64,000 nt of DNA from Sphagnum magellanicum (GCA_021904315.1 CM038913.1:4153958-4217957); one strand, 5' to 3'. Positions 12,883 through 26,100 are shown, counted from the stretch's first letter. Made by a program: numbers and translations. The notes: generated by a model from the sequence alone, not told the origin.

Positions 12883-15292
12883 CATCTATTGTCAAAAGTG
12901 GGCACGACAACATAGATGTAGTCACGGGAAGGATAGCAACAGCAGCTACAAGAGAGGTACAGAAGCCTGCTGCTCAGGCTGCACAGGCTGTTGCAGCCGC
13001 TTGGGAAGCTACCATGGAGCTTGGTGAGGTCAGAACTGATGATACCCAATCCTCCTATTATTGTTCAAGAGCTCGTCGGATGAGGTCTTCATGAAGGTAA
13101 GTTTTTTGTGGTTTCAGACTGAAGAATTGTTGGAAGAGCTAAACAGCCATCTTGCTCTAAAATGTCTGTTGAAAACTGCCTGGACAATCTGACTGTTTTA
13201 CTGTATTCCTTTTGCTTTGCACAACATGAGGGGAATGTGTTATTTTGTGTGGTCTATTTTGTATGTCTACTGGTCATGGTTTTAAGAAGCTGAGAAGGAC
13301 ACTAGTTTTTTATTATTATTATTATTTTTTAATTGCAAGAGGATCTATCAAGCCTCAGAACATTGGGTACAGGTGAGGAGGGAGACACATGCGTTGAGAA
13401 AAGCACAATGGGAAGAGATCAAGCATCTCAATCTTGAAGCAGCGGAGACTCAGATGCTTTATGAGGTACTTGGATCTCATGAAATGCATTGTGGGTTGAA
13501 TACTACTGATGAGGATGAAGCACTGAATGATAAAAACTGATCACCGCACTTGCTGCTGCAGGTGAGCAGGACAAAAATTCAAGACTTGACAGATCAATCT
13601 CAGAAACTGGTGAGTGCAAAGAATGCCCATACAAATCAAAGCTGCATATTTGTCACTTACACCTTGAATTTTTTCAACCTCTAGGACAGCACTTAAAATC
13701 ATGGATGCAAAACATGCAGAATTAGCAATGCTTCGTCATAAGCCTGATGAATGCAGGCATGATATTACAGTAATTACTTCTTTTCACGAGTGGAATTGAT
13801 TCAGACCCAAAATCTGGAGCAGCAGTCAAGCAAGCTTGAAGAATTAGAGAAGACCCATCAAGCGGAACTTGCTTTGCTGCAAAAGAAGCACAAAATGATG
13901 AAGGTTCTAGAATTTTTTCCATGAACCAACTCCTTAATATTGATCTCCACCACCTCAAGGCTGCTTAGAACAAACTTTGGCTCAATATTACTGTTGCTGT
14001 GCACATGTCATTAAACTCTGTAGCTTCCTGTACTGCAGGCAGTAGCAAAAGAGAGAGGGAGTCAGAATATGGAACTGAAGAAGGCAAATGAAATCAGCAA
14101 AAATCACAACACGGAATTCTGAGAAAAAACTAGAAAAAGAAGTATCAGAGATGAAAGACTTGATCCTTCAGGTTGAGATTTTGGAGCAACAGGTAGTACC
14201 CACTTTTCTCCTTCTTAGAGCAACTCCACCAGTGCCCAATATGTGACCCTGCAAGTTAAAATTGGATGAAGAAAAGCCAAAACATGCCAGTTTGGCTCCT
14301 GAAGCAAAATGGTTTTGTCCCGGCATTTTTGTGCAGTTTGCTGAGGATGGTAAAAGGCACACCAAAGCCTAACACCTGCTGTTGATTGGCTAGATAGTTT
14401 GATTGGTCCCGGTGGGTTGCTATTAGTAGTCTCCCACCTATTTGCAGTCCCAGTTTTAGTTTTATGGGTGGGTTTGGAAAATCAAGTAAATTATAACTAA
14501 ACTTGGATGTGAGAAATATTTTTCCAGGGTCACATACTGAGCACTGCTGAAGATGCTCTTACAATGTAATTGCACAGCAAGTTTGAAGTGCATTTGTAGT
14601 CTTTAAAAGCTTGCAATCTGTATCTACATAATCCACATCTGTGATAATTGGCTCATGTGAAACACCATTTCGTTTGCTCCCCATTTCAGGTAAGAAGTCT
14701 TCAAGGTCAAGAAATGTTGACCACCATAGCCCACTATGATTATGAGTTGCACAAGGTGAAGATGTCGTCAACATTTGTACACCTGAACATGATTAGCTTT
14801 GTGCAGGAATTTGAATTCTGAATTGTTGGCATAAGAAGCTCATGTCAGGAATATCTATTGCATGCCATGTCATTCTCAGTTTGGTCCTCTGTCATACTCA
14901 CAATCCTTGTGTATCTTGTAAGCTTCACACCTGATCCAGTTGCCTCAAGTGCTGAATGAGAATCTGATGGTTTTAGTGATAATTCAACTTTGTTAGATGA
15001 AGAGTTTAAATGCTCCATATATTCCCTGCAGGTAAGAGCTTTGCTAGGGGCAGAGAAGGCTCAGCCTCTGACAGAGCTGGTATGCAAGTCTGCAACTTTC
15101 CTTAATTAATTTGATGATACAGATGACGATTGAAGCTGATGTGATTCTCAGGAGCTGCATTTCAGAGGGTTGGACCTCATGATTTTTTTGGTGTTCATTC
15201 CTGGCTGTGGAGGAGCCAGGCTCAGCTTCAGCACAGCAACCAAAGATTGAAGAGAGAATTAGGAGACTGGAAAGTGAAGTTCACACAATTGT
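12883..15292 (+). pseudogene. Multi-exon coiled-coil protein gene, unrecognised, apparently broken
   Basis: A chain of short exon-like segments, each flanked by AG and GT, encodes Ala/Glu/Lys/Gln-rich helical sequence. Segments are near 12883-13028 (TREVQKPAAQAAQAVAAAWE), 13341-13465, 13561-13609, 13801-13900, 14039-14191, 14689-14760, 15032-15080 and 15208-15292, which ends in TAA after IEERIRRLESEVHTIVKPQ. The order and the consistent coiled-coil character argue for one gene. At least two segments need a frameshift to join: a TAA appears early in the 13685 segment, and the frame changes near 14118. I therefore call it a pseudogene, although an unusual exon structure is possible. A Tourist-like MITE lies in the intron after 14191. 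I do not recognise the family. Confidence 0.45.
14218..14558. mobile_element. Tourist-like (PIF/Harbinger type) MITE with TTA target duplication
   Basis: The element begins GAGCAACTCCACCAGTGC and ends GCACTGCTGAAGATGCTC, an imperfect terminal inverted repeat. TTA flanks it at 14215-14217 and 14559-14561. The internal phrases ACCTGCTGTTGATTG and GGTGGGTTGCTA.TAG match the copy at 55254-55570. There is no coding capacity. Three-base TTA/TAA duplications and GAGCA-type termini are typical of PIF/Harbinger-derived MITEs. Confidence 0.85.
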
Positions 15293-16988
15293 CAAGCCTC
15301 AATAACCTATTCCTCCTCCACCATGCTGACAAGTTCTGCAACACCCAGAACTCAGATTCAGTAAATGATACTCACACACATTGCAAAGAAGAAGAATCCC
15401 CAGTTTGGAGTCTAACCACACGCAAGGACGCTGACTGTTGTATGGCTCCATCATCCCAGGTACCCAACTAGTTTCCCCCTCTGCAAAATCCATGTATGTT
15501 TCAGCTGAAATCAGGTATAATTCTCGGAGAAAATTCCTACAAATAATGACATGAGCTAATAACCTAAAAACTGGGGATTTGAAAGCAAAACTTCCCTTGG
15601 ATCTCAACCTGGAGGATTGGTTCCCTCAAGAGATCATGAGATCTAATTGAGATCTTGACATTGTTTTAATGCAGTATGTTGTGGCATTCAAGCCTGTGAA
15701 ATGGCTTTATGGGTACCAAGGAGTTTGCTGCCATAGGAAATTTGAAAGAATGAAAGATGAATTGTTGCAAATGAAAAGCCTTGTTTGCAACATATTCAAT
15801 GAGCATTATAAGTGACCAGTTTACTAGGTTTCTATTGCAGGAGCAGATCATGAACAAAAGTGGCTGCATGAATGGGTGAACTGCAACAACACTAACAACA
15901 ACAACATCAAAACCGGTAGATAGCAGAGATTCAAGAGATTCAATGGTTGTATTTGAAGAAGTACAAACAAGACTAACATCTCGTGATCTCATTGGCAACA
16001 GAAAAATCAAGAAGGTTGGGCCATATAAGAGCAAGCTTGGAACCCAATAATTCCTATGAACTTTCCATATAAAAATCTTCAAAGGAATTAACCAAAACTA
16101 TTGTGCTTTGACATGAGCATTGAAGACAAACTTGAATTTGGCAATAATCCCAATCATTTGTCATGTGGTTCAATGGTGTTGATGGTTTTTTGAAACTAAA
16201 TGAAACCTACGAAACTTTAGTACATAAAGTTCATTCCTTGGCTGACAGAGATGGACTCTAAAGTAATATTGAAAATGCAATAGAAATCTCAACCAATTTT
16301 TTAGGATTGATTAGTGTTGTCAATCACATAGAAGACTAAAACCTACAATTTAATAAGGATTACAACAATGTTGAAAATCAAACTATCTTTGAACCTACTC
16401 ACTCAACTTAATCAGTGATTGTCTACAAAGAATAGATTGTTGATGAATGGCATCCAATCCATGGTACTCCTATGGTCATTCATCATTGTTTCCAGTTACT
16501 AGATCCTCTTGAAATGTAGTTATGGCTTTGAATTATCCTAGAGCATTAAGGCAGCAAAGCTTCAACTTGATCGTTTTCCATTCCACCAGCTTGAAGTTTG
16601 AGCTAAGATTGAGATCCTCAAGCTAGTCACGGTCAATGCCCATGGGCATTGCAAAAGTAATTTCTATTACTTTGATTTGGATTCCCCACATGATGCGTAA
16701 TTTAAGAGAAAGCAATTTTGATAGTTTGAAACAATTGTAAGATTGTGTCTTCTTTGCAATGAAACAATATAGATGAGGGATTTCCAAAGTTCATGGTGCT
16801 AGATGGGCACAATTTCTCTAGACCCAAGAGAATGCAAGATGATGACAATGAGGAACTCAGTGATGAGGAATGAGATGTTGACAAGAGAAATGAGGAAGAG
16901 TAGGTTGGCATCAGAATCGAAGGAAGACAATGAAGGAGAGAAGGCAAAAATGGCAAAGGGTGAAGACAAGTTGAATAAAAAACAAGAG
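15293..16988. other. Intergenic DNA with decayed coding-like fragments
   Basis: No intact gene. Around 16160-16940 there are short coding-like pieces broken by stops, including an acidic stretch near 16838-16905 (DDDNEELSDEE, then a stop, then DVDKRNEEE). This looks like a processed or transposed gene remnant lying next to the SmD3 fragment. I could not identify a parent. Confidence 0.35.
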
Positions 16989-17640
16989 ATGCCAGTGAAG
17001 TTGTTGCAGGAGGCTGAAGGGCATGTTGTCACAATGGAATTGAAAAATGGAGATATTTATTGTGGCAATCTTGTTGAAAGTGAAGATAATTGGAATTGCC
17101 AACTTGAATCCGTAACTGCAACAACAAAAGTATTATTAAATTGCATCTCCCTTGTCATTTTTCTTAAACCAGCATCTTTATGTCATGTTTAACTATCATT
17201 TCTACACAAGAAAGGACGAGGAAGGCAACAAGGTGCAATTTCTTCAAGTTAATTGAATGTAGGTTCATGAGGGATTTGTGGTGAATGGGGGTGTGAATAG
17301 AAACGTAAGATTTGTAATCTATCACAACTTTTTGTTCGAGGAAGGAAAGTGAGGTATGCATACTCTTTGAATCATAATTAGTATTTGTTGTTTGTGCACA
17401 ATTCTTTCATGCAAATAGAAAAGTAATAACCACATTTTAGTTGTAGTGTGTGAATCACACTAAGATTGCTTTCACTTATGATTTTCAAGATTGAAATTGG
17501 AAGATTGGAATTTGTCATTTGCACAATGGACAAACAAAGATGTGGGGTGTGTTGGAACGAATGTTGTAGGTTTGTGATAGTGCCAAGTATGCTTAAGCAT
17601 GCACCGATGTTCATCAACTCCGATACCAAAATTGGGGTAG
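16989..17640 (+). pseudogene. SmD3-like spliceosomal Sm protein fragment
   Basis: Two pieces match the core spliceosome protein SmD3, which forms part of the Sm ring on U snRNAs. Piece one, 16989-17129, reads MPVKLLQEAEGHVVTMELKNG, then the Sm1 block ending in SEDNWNCQLESVT, then ATTK followed by GT. Piece two, about 17560-17630, reads RFVIVPSMLKHAPMF, the Sm2 end of the family. The segment between them that should hold the DGKVSQLEHVFIRGSK region is not recognisable, although a GT after piece one could mark an intron. The usual N-terminus before PVKLL is replaced by unrelated charged sequence, and the Arg/Gly tail is missing. I infer a decayed or transduplicated copy rather than the working gene. 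Confidence 0.6.
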
Positions 17641-18796
17641 AGTGGTTGTGGATATCATCACGTAGACCAATGATATAATAAGTGTTTTTTTATTACTTGT
17701 AGAAACAAGTTTGTGAGTTTTGGAAACTATCAATTTTTTTATGATGCAAGAGCACACAAGATTGCCAAGTTTTTTCTTTTTTGTGTTATTGCTTGCATAA
17801 TGACAAGTTGTGAGATTTTTCGAATTGTTGCAATTTTGATGATGATGATGAATGCAGGGTACACAAGATTATCTCCTCCAAACAATTAGGCTTCTACACT
17901 TGACAAGATATTCACAACGAATGGTAGCGGACCAAAACAAATTGTATGAATAATACTTGAAATGTTGTTCCTTACATCATTATAAGAGTCTATAATATAT
18001 TCCTTTCAACAACGCCGTAACAACAACAACAACAACAATGTAGTAGTAGTAGTTGGAGGATTGATTTTAAATTCACAAATCAAACATGGCCAATAAGTCA
18101 ACAATTAAGCTTTCCTTTTTGTTTGGTTGCCAAATCATTTGGTTGTTGTATGAGTCAAGATAAGGGCATGATCCCATCTCTCTCTCTCTTTTTGGTTGTA
18201 AGTGTACACTCTATCAATATTCCATCAAAATCAAAAAGACCCCTCATGGGCTCAAAACCCAATGACATTTTGTCCCCAATGCTTGTGTCCAAAGGGTTTT
18301 GGATCTCTCTCTCTCTTTCTCTCTCCATGTTTACATACATTAGATTGTTGTTACATTTATTTTTTAATGTGCCCAGGTGGGTTAAAAGCAAAGGGGCAAT
18401 ATACCCTAGGCACATTATTGTGGAGCTTGTAAGGGGGCAAATGGGGAGGTCATGAAAGAGCTTGTTGGATTTTTCTAGTGTATGAGGAAGGCCCGTTATC
18501 ATGCATAATTGTCATGCATAATTTTGCATGTGTGAAGTCTGAGCATTTTGAAATTTTTAATACCCATTTTTATGGGCATTATGTTTTTTTCAAAATGCCC
18601 ACTTGTATTTTGTATGTTTTTTCCCGTGATACCCGGGGACACCTTGTGGGTATCACGGGGAGAAACATTTTTAAAAATTCAGTGGGTCTGCTTTACTAGA
18701 ATAAATTTTGCATATTATTTTCATGAAATGGTTTCAAAATCCCCCTGGCACCTCCACCGTTGGGTAGAAAATGTGTTAGATCATGGGTAATTGGGA
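17641..18796. other. Intergenic DNA with simple repeats
   Basis: No gene seen. It contains an AAC run at 18013-18036 followed by TAG repeats, and CT-rich tracts at 18177-18190 and 18305-18327. A short inverted repeat lies near 18625-18662, where CCCGTGATACCC faces GGGTATCACGGGG. Confidence 0.5.
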
Positions 18797-19606
18797 CTAG
18801 ACCAGTGTTGTGCGTGTAAATGGTTTGGGACTTAGACTCCATGCAAGTGTAAGTGTATAAAACTTATTCACATAAGTGTAAGTGCAAGTGTAAAATATGA
18901 AATGTGTAAGTGTAAAATCATGTAAATTTATTTTATGTCGTGTAAAATAGTGTAAGTGTAAAAATAAATTTATTATATAATTTTACGCAGTCTGATAAAA
19001 AAATGTAACTGTATATATATATATGATTTTACATGGCTCTATAAAATAAAGTAAATATTCAAGAATATAAAAAATGTGATTTTTACTTGAGGAGATTCAA
19101 AAAAAATAAAAAACATCAGCATTCAAGGGCGGGGGAACCTCAGTTTTTGTGGTGAACTGAGTTTCACCCTGTCTCTCCTTTTTCTTAGCGCCTCCATTAC
19201 TGCTCCTAGTTGTAAAGCCACTATAATTAGTCTTGAACCTTGTACATTAAATGCAGATTTTCAGCATTTCATTCCCAGATCTAATAAATTTCCTTACTTA
19301 CTTTATGGATACCCCTGAAAGAAGGGTTTGAGGTGAAACAAGGCCCAAAGACAGGGTGACTTTACAAATAATTTTAGTATTTACACTTACACATCCCCAA
19401 AACATTTACACAGGGCCATGTAAATGTATGTGACAAATATTTGCACTGGCCTCGGGTAAGTGTAAAATTATATATACATTGCAACAGGATAAGTGTTAAG
19501 TGTAAAAAATTTGAACGTGTAAGTGTTAAGGATTTACACTTACACTGGATTTACATGCCATATGTAATTGCTATTGACACTTACACGCACAACACTTGTC
19601 TAGATC
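18797..19606. mobile_element. Non-autonomous TIR element rich in TGTAAG-type repeats
   Basis: The left end CTAGACCAGTGTTGTGCG (continuing TGTAAATG) and the right end, read on the minus strand as CTAGACAAGTGTTGTGCG (continuing TGTAAGTG), form an inverted repeat of about 26 bases with two mismatches. The outer CTAGA may be part of an imperfect 8-base duplication, which would suit a hAT-type element. Just inside each end the DNA is packed with TGTAAGTGTAA-like repeats: forward at 18845-19010, mostly reverse at 19380-19590. The middle (about 19106-19370) has a weaker internal inverted repeat around TTTCACCCTGTCT. There is no transposase. Confidence 0.65.
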
Positions 19607-22329
19607 ACTCTTGTGCAGGTATTAGAATCAGGTCTACATGTACTCACCGGTTATCAACTCGAGTATATACCCACTTACCCAGTGGAGTTGGAAAAATCAA
19701 AAAATTGGTTTTGGTAACCTAGAAACCTTTGTTCTCAAAGCTTTTGAAAATTTCCAAAAACCCACCTTTCTAACCGCCAGTTCTTTCATGAAAACTGCCG
19801 TTTCTTTGATGTTTCTGAAATACCCATAACCGGAGGTTCTCTAATTCTGAATTTTTTTTTCCCCTCACAAAAAAACCAAAACCGGTGGTTCTTTGATTCC
19901 GAAAACTTTTAAGAACCAAAACCGTCGATTCAAATACCCGCACAACACGGGTGTAGTAGACTCTTACTTCTAACAACTCTGATCATCATGATTAATGATG
20001 ATGTCTCTGGAGTGTGAAAATGGACTTTTATGTGACCAAGAAGTTAAACTTAACCATGGTTAAAGAAATCCAAAGAATTTTCTTCACTTACTTTTATTTG
20101 GAAATTTCTCTAAGGATTCAAAAAAGTAAAAAAGTAAAAAATCCACCCCCAGAAATCTTTTAGTTTTACCAAGAAAACAAAAAAGAAAATTTTATTATTT
20201 AAGGGAAAATCAACACCCCAAAAATCAAACCCTATTGAGTGTCAAAAACCTTAAACCCTAAACCAAAATAACTTATATATATATATATATATATATATAT
20301 AATCATCATATTTGTATTTATATTTGTGTGAAACACCAAATTTACAAGAGTTTTAAAAACCCACAACATAAAAAAGAAACCCAGCCCAACTTTTAATTTT
20401 TCCCAGCAAAAATAAATAAATAAATAAATATGAGGATTTGCTTTAAGGAAACTTGACCCAGAAATATTAAACCCTAAAGTGTTGGACACCGCCTTACACC
20501 CATGTCATTAGATTTATATATGTTGTGTGAAACACTATATATGGCACTATTGATGAAGGTAGTTTTTGTTTGTGTAGTTTGTTTTGTCATGTTGAGAGAT
20601 TTCCCAAACCACAACCTCCGTTGTGTCCTTGGTACCATTGGCAAGCCCTCTATGAGTAAGGGTGCATTGAAGTGATTTATACTCTATAGTAGATGTATTT
20701 ATTGAATTATGAATATGTTTATCATTGAAAATTCAATCATAATTTTAAAAATTAAAATTTTAGGCAATTCGAGGATCCGATTTTCACCCTACTTGAAAGC
20801 CCTCAATGAGTACATGTACTTCAAAGTGATTTTGTAATTTTTCATCCTATGGTGTGAGAGTTATTGAATTTTGAGTCATTTTTGTTATTAAAAATTCAAG
20901 AAAAAAAATCAAATTTGCAAAGGAAATTAGATTTCACACAATATATTTTACATTTATATATTGTTGTGGTGTATAAATATTATTTTCATATTTACACGAG
21001 ACTAGTGTAAATATTTATCAAATACAATTACACGACCGTAAACGTTTTGGGGGGTGTGCAAGTGTATATAGTATATATGCTTTAATGAGCATACCTTCTT
21101 ACAAATCCATATAAATTAGTTGTGGGTGCATCCCAAAGCTCTATTTATTTTTATTTGTTTTTCAAACATTCCACTTTCATTGGCCATTCATCCAAAAAAA
21201 AATCATGATATTTTGATATTTTCCAAACATTAACATTTTCTACTAAAATGGGATTATGTTAAATACTATTCTAAGGAATATCTTGAATACACATTTTGTC
21301 CCCACCTCATTTTCTTTGAACTAAAACTTTTATTTCTAATTTTTTTCATTACTATTTTTGGCCTAAGTTTTTACAAAAGCTCACATACTTATTGTGATTC
21401 ATATTAATTAATTTAATTAATTAATTATGGTGCATCACAAAGCACAAATGTTTTGAGAATTTTTTTTCTTTTTTTTTTTTTTTTTGCAATGGGCCATTTG
21501 ATTTGCTTATCATAATAAGAATAATAATAATAATAAGATTATGAAATACCCCCCTCCCCAAGTAGAAATCACATTATTTTATTTTTATTTTACAATTACA
21601 TTATTTTACATAGCCATGTAAAACCACATAAGTGTATCTATTTTTACACTTCCATTGTTTTACACACCATAAAATTAATTTACACAATTTTACACATAAA
21701 AATAGGATCATTGAAAACAGCCAAAAAGCACCCAAGAAATCAGTTCTTCCATTTCCAGAAAGATAAATAAATAAATAAAATTACATATATATATACATAT
21801 ATATAATTTCTTTTGAAAAAGAACCCCAATAATAATAATAATAATTGTTGTGAGAAAAACACCAAAAACGCATATCGAACAAAAGAAATAATTTTGCACC
21901 TATGGAATCCCCTAACAACTCTCTCTTTCAAAATTCATCAATCATTGAGACACTTACACGGTTGCTTGCGTCTGTCCGTCTGTCTGTTCATCCCTCATCT
22001 AATCTTCCATCCAATAGTCTTCAAGGAGGTTTCAAAAGAATAAAAAGACCTCCTCGGATTTTTTTTCGAGTATAATTTTCGGAGCGCACGTAGTATTGTC
22101 GTTGCATTGCAGAGCATAAAAAAAAAAACTTGCAGCACATTTTGAAACACGAAACGCCCACAGGGCACAACAATGACGAGCATTTTCATTCTCTGAAATG
22201 CTCGCAGCATTGTTTTGTTTTGTGTTTTCTCTTTTGGGGGGTGGGGGGCTCCCAAGAAATAAAATCCTAGAATGGTCATTACACTCAATAAAACCCAGAT
22301 AAAACCCCATCAAGGTTAGAAAAGCCCCG
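19607..22329. other. AT-rich intergenic DNA
   Basis: No gene supported. It contains AT dinucleotide runs near 20272-20300, AAAT repeats near 20409-20429, AAT repeats near 21523-21536 and 21829-21845, and a telomere-like CCCTAAACC near 20253. Several TTTACACTTACAC-like phrases resemble the interior of the 18797-19606 element, for example near 20995-21060 and 21605-21700. Confidence 0.5.
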
Positions 22330-22531
22330 GTGGGTGGATGGATGGACAGACCGATGGATGGTCGAGGGTTTTGCCTTACCATATCATTCCTCTCTCCCAT
22401 TCATCAGCATCGTCCGCAGCATCTTCTTCATCATCATCATCGTGTTTTTTTCTCATCATTTTTCCTTTTCTTTTTTTTGGGTTGTCTTTTTTTCTTTCCC
22501 AAATTTTTTATCTTTTTTTTTTTTTGCTTCT

Positions 22532-22571
<40 letters not shown>

Positions 22572-23137
22572 GGTTTTTCATTTGTGGGTTTTCAGATCCA
22601 GTTCGCAACGAACGATTGTGTTTTTTTTTTTTTCTCGATGTTGCCTTTTGCGTTGGCGGGATGGTTTTTGCTCTTGGAGTTCTGGACTCTGTTATTGTTA
22701 TTGTTGTAGTAGGAAGACGAAGACGAAGACGACGACGATGCCGGCTGTAGCAGCAATGCTAGAAGAAGATTTCCTGTTCTCTTGATGGCATGGGTTTCTG
22801 TTCTGGACACCAGCAGCAGCAGCAGCATTATTCTCGTCTTCCTTTTCTGTTCTTCTTCGGCAACGGCGTTGTCGTCGTTCACAGTCTGTCTTCCATGTGG
22901 AGGGATGTAATAGCTGCGGTTCTTGTTCGTGATTATTGGAGGTTAGATACCAGAGTTGCTGGTGCCAGTAGTAGTAGTAGTAGTAGTAAATGCGACTATC
23001 CTCCTGAGAAAGGCGAGTGGCGACATTGGTAGCACTCGGAACAAGAGAGGGAGGAGAAACGGCTTTCTGATCTGAGAAGCATTAGGAGGAGAGGAGAGGA
23101 GAGGAGAGAAGAAAGGGGGAAAAGAGCAGTTGGCAAC
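22330..23137 (+). promoter_or_regulatory. Promoter and 5' leader of katanin p80
   Basis: Pyrimidine-rich DNA with a run of about 38 T at 22533-22570, CAT and AGC microsatellites (22425-22442, 22812-22826), TAG repeats at 22967-22987 and GAGGA-rich sequence just before the ATG. The TGGCAACATGA context precedes the start codon at 23138. Long ORFs here come from simple repeats and are not genes. The transcription start was not determined. Confidence 0.5.
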
Positions 23138-26100
23138 ATGAAGCGAGCTTATAAGCTACGTATCCTTTTTGTTGTTCACGTGATTGCAGTTTGCAGTTGT
23201 AGGATTGTGAAGGAAAAAACATGAATGTGAAGAAGAAGCATTAGACTAGAAGTTGCGTTTTTGTTGTGTACATTGTGTTCGTGTGTGCGCGCGCGCGCGA
23301 TGATTTCTCTCATGTATTCTTTGTTGTGATCGGTTTTTGTGTGTTTTAGGGTTTTGTGGTATTGTTGTAGAGTGTGGTTTGATGTTTGTTGGGAGGTAGT
23401 AATAAGTAGGCAAATGGAACGAGATGATGGTGGTGATGTCTTCTCCTTGACTAGGTCGGTGGTTTCACAGAGGAGTTTGTGGCACATACATCGAATGTCA
23501 ATTGTCTCAAAATTGGCAAGAAGTCGTCCAGAGTGCTTGTCACGGGTGGAGAAGATCACAAGGTCAACATGTGGGCCATCGGCAAGCCAAATGCCATTCT
23601 GGTACAGTACCCATTTCTCTCTTTTGTTTGTTTTTCTTTCTTTCTTTCTCTTCCATTATTAGCACCTAGGGTTTCAGTCCATGCTTTTTGAGGTTGGAAA
23701 CTCCATACATACAAACCGACTGATATTTAGCACATACAATCAACAGCATTTTGATCTCTATGTGGCAAAAAACAGGTGATGTGCCGCATCCAGTAGAAAA
23801 CAAACAAAAGCTTTTATGCTCCTGACAACAAAAACTGAGGTTTCTAGCATTATTTTTGGCCAGTTGTAGGGAGTGTTAGAAGAGCCATCTAGTTCTGAAG
23901 TGCAGCTTTTACACACCTGTCAGTTGGTTCAATTGTTTGAAGAAGGATGAAACCCCACCCCAGGTTTTGATATCAATGTGGCGAAGGTGCTGAGGTTTCA
24001 GCCTTCATCACCCAAGTTATGTAATAGCACATTTGTATGTGATGCACTCTGGCTTGTGTCACATATCCAATTGAAGAGAACGAGAGATTGTCTCTTATGG
24101 TTTCACAGTTGATAAAAAATATAGGGTTCTTTTCTATTGCGCTGTGCAGAGCTTGTCAGGGCATACTAGTGCAGTGGAGTCAGTCACATTCGATTCAGCC
24201 GAGGCCATTGTTGTTGCAGGTGCTGCAAGTGGAACTATCAAACTCTGGGATCTTGAAGAGGCTAAGAGTAAGATTAACCTTCCCTGCTTTGGGCTCACAC
24301 ATCATCATTACACATTAGACTTAAGAGAGTCTCTGAACTAGGGTTTGTCGAATCAGTTGGTTTCTTCTGTGCGGAGATTGTAACCTGATATCAAGACGGC
24401 TTTCATTTCGTCTACCTTGATGGTGTTGTTGTCTGTGAATGACAGTGACATGAATCTCTGACACCGTTTGTTGGGGGGAGCAGTTGTTCGCACTCTCACA
24501 GGTCATCGCTCAAATTGTATTTCTGTTGACTACCATCCCTTTGGAGAGTTCTTTGCATCTGGATCACTTGATACGAATCTTAAAATCTGGGACATTAGAA
24601 GAAAGGGATGCATTCACACATACAAGGGCCACACTCGCGGCATCAATGCTATCAAATTCAGTCCTGATGGTCGCTGGGTCGCTTCGGGCGGTGAGGACAA
24701 CATAGTGAAAGTGAGCACATTGCTTTGTCCTGGAATTTTCCAACTACAGGGATAAGCTATGAGAAAAATGAAGCTTATCTGACAAGCTTGTTTCAACTTG
24801 ACTCAGAGTTGACTATTGACTTTTTGTTTAGCTACATGTCTCTTGAGTGCCAGCCAACATCATGACTGAGTCTTCCCTTTGCTTCCAGAAATGGAACAGA
24901 ACCTCAGGATGCAGATGTCCATATAGCAGTTTGCCTGAAATTTGTGCAGATTAGTACATTCTTATCTACTCCCACTGTTGGGAGTTCATGACAGCAGTGG
25001 GGAGTCATGGCAGCTAGTTGCTGCTGTTCACAATGAAGATGATAGTCTGGCATTTTGTGAGTGACCCTCATAGGTTATGATTGCACTCGTTGTCAGGTTC
25101 TGCCTTCAAAGTCTTGTTTTGGAGTTTCTCTGGAATCTCATAGACATTCTTCACCTTCAAAGTCTTGTTTTAGGTTTTCTCTAGAATCTCATAGAAATAC
25201 TTTGTTCTGAATTTTGGGGCAATTTCCAGGAATTATTAATTGTTTTGTTTGCAACACCACATCCAAAATTTTGACCTCATGCAGGTAGTACAGCGGAAAT
25301 ATATCCTTATCTGTCACAAGAATTTTTGGTCTTCTTAACTTAGGTTTTAACACTGATGGTATTGTCATAATGTGTGGCAGCTATGGGATCTAACAGCTGG
25401 CAAGTTGATGCACGACTTCAAATACCATGATGGTCAAGTGCAATGTCTTGACTTCCATCCCCATGAATTTCTTCTTGCCACAGGTGATGACTGATTCAAA
25501 ATTTTGAGTATTTGAGTTTTGCTTGAGGCTTAGGAGTGAATGAACACTTATTCCCAGCTTGAAGTGAATTTGGATCTCACCAATCTTCCTCTTATACTTG
25601 TAGCCTTGGCATTGTGGAAACTGCTAAAAGGATGTAGCAATGTTTTCTCGCCAACACGCTTCATTGTTGTGCACACTGCAGGTTCTGCAGACAGGACAGT
25701 CAAATTTTTTGACCTAGAGACTTTTGAGCTTATTGGGTCAGCTGGTCCTGAGGTAAGCACTTTATTAAAATGCTCCATAGCCCTTGCCACAGAAAGCCTG
25801 ACCAAATTGTCTGTTAGTGACTGGATACTTTCAAACACAGTCAGTGCTATAGAGAAGGGAAAAGCTATTTTGTTGCAGAATATGTCCCATAGATGAGTGT
25901 AGTTGCAGAAAATGTCCCATAGATGAGTGTAAGTGGATCCAGCACATGAAGATAAATGGGCAATGCTTGATAACAACATGCATTTTGTTGTATGATGGCA
26001 TGCAGACTACCGGTGTGCGCTCCATGGTCTTCAATCCAGATGGGCGAACTATTCTTTCTGCAATGCATGACAGTCTGAAGGTGAATCCTGTCTATGGCAT

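Noticed and set aside
18600-18662. Hairpin CCCGTGATACCC...GGGTATCACGGGG considered as a terminator or miRNA foldback
   Set aside because: The stem is only about 12-13 bases with no mature-miRNA match and no gene nearby that needs a terminator.
22330-22785. Three overlapping ORFs rich in Phe upstream of KTN80
   Set aside because: They are produced by long T runs and CAT repeats in the promoter/leader.
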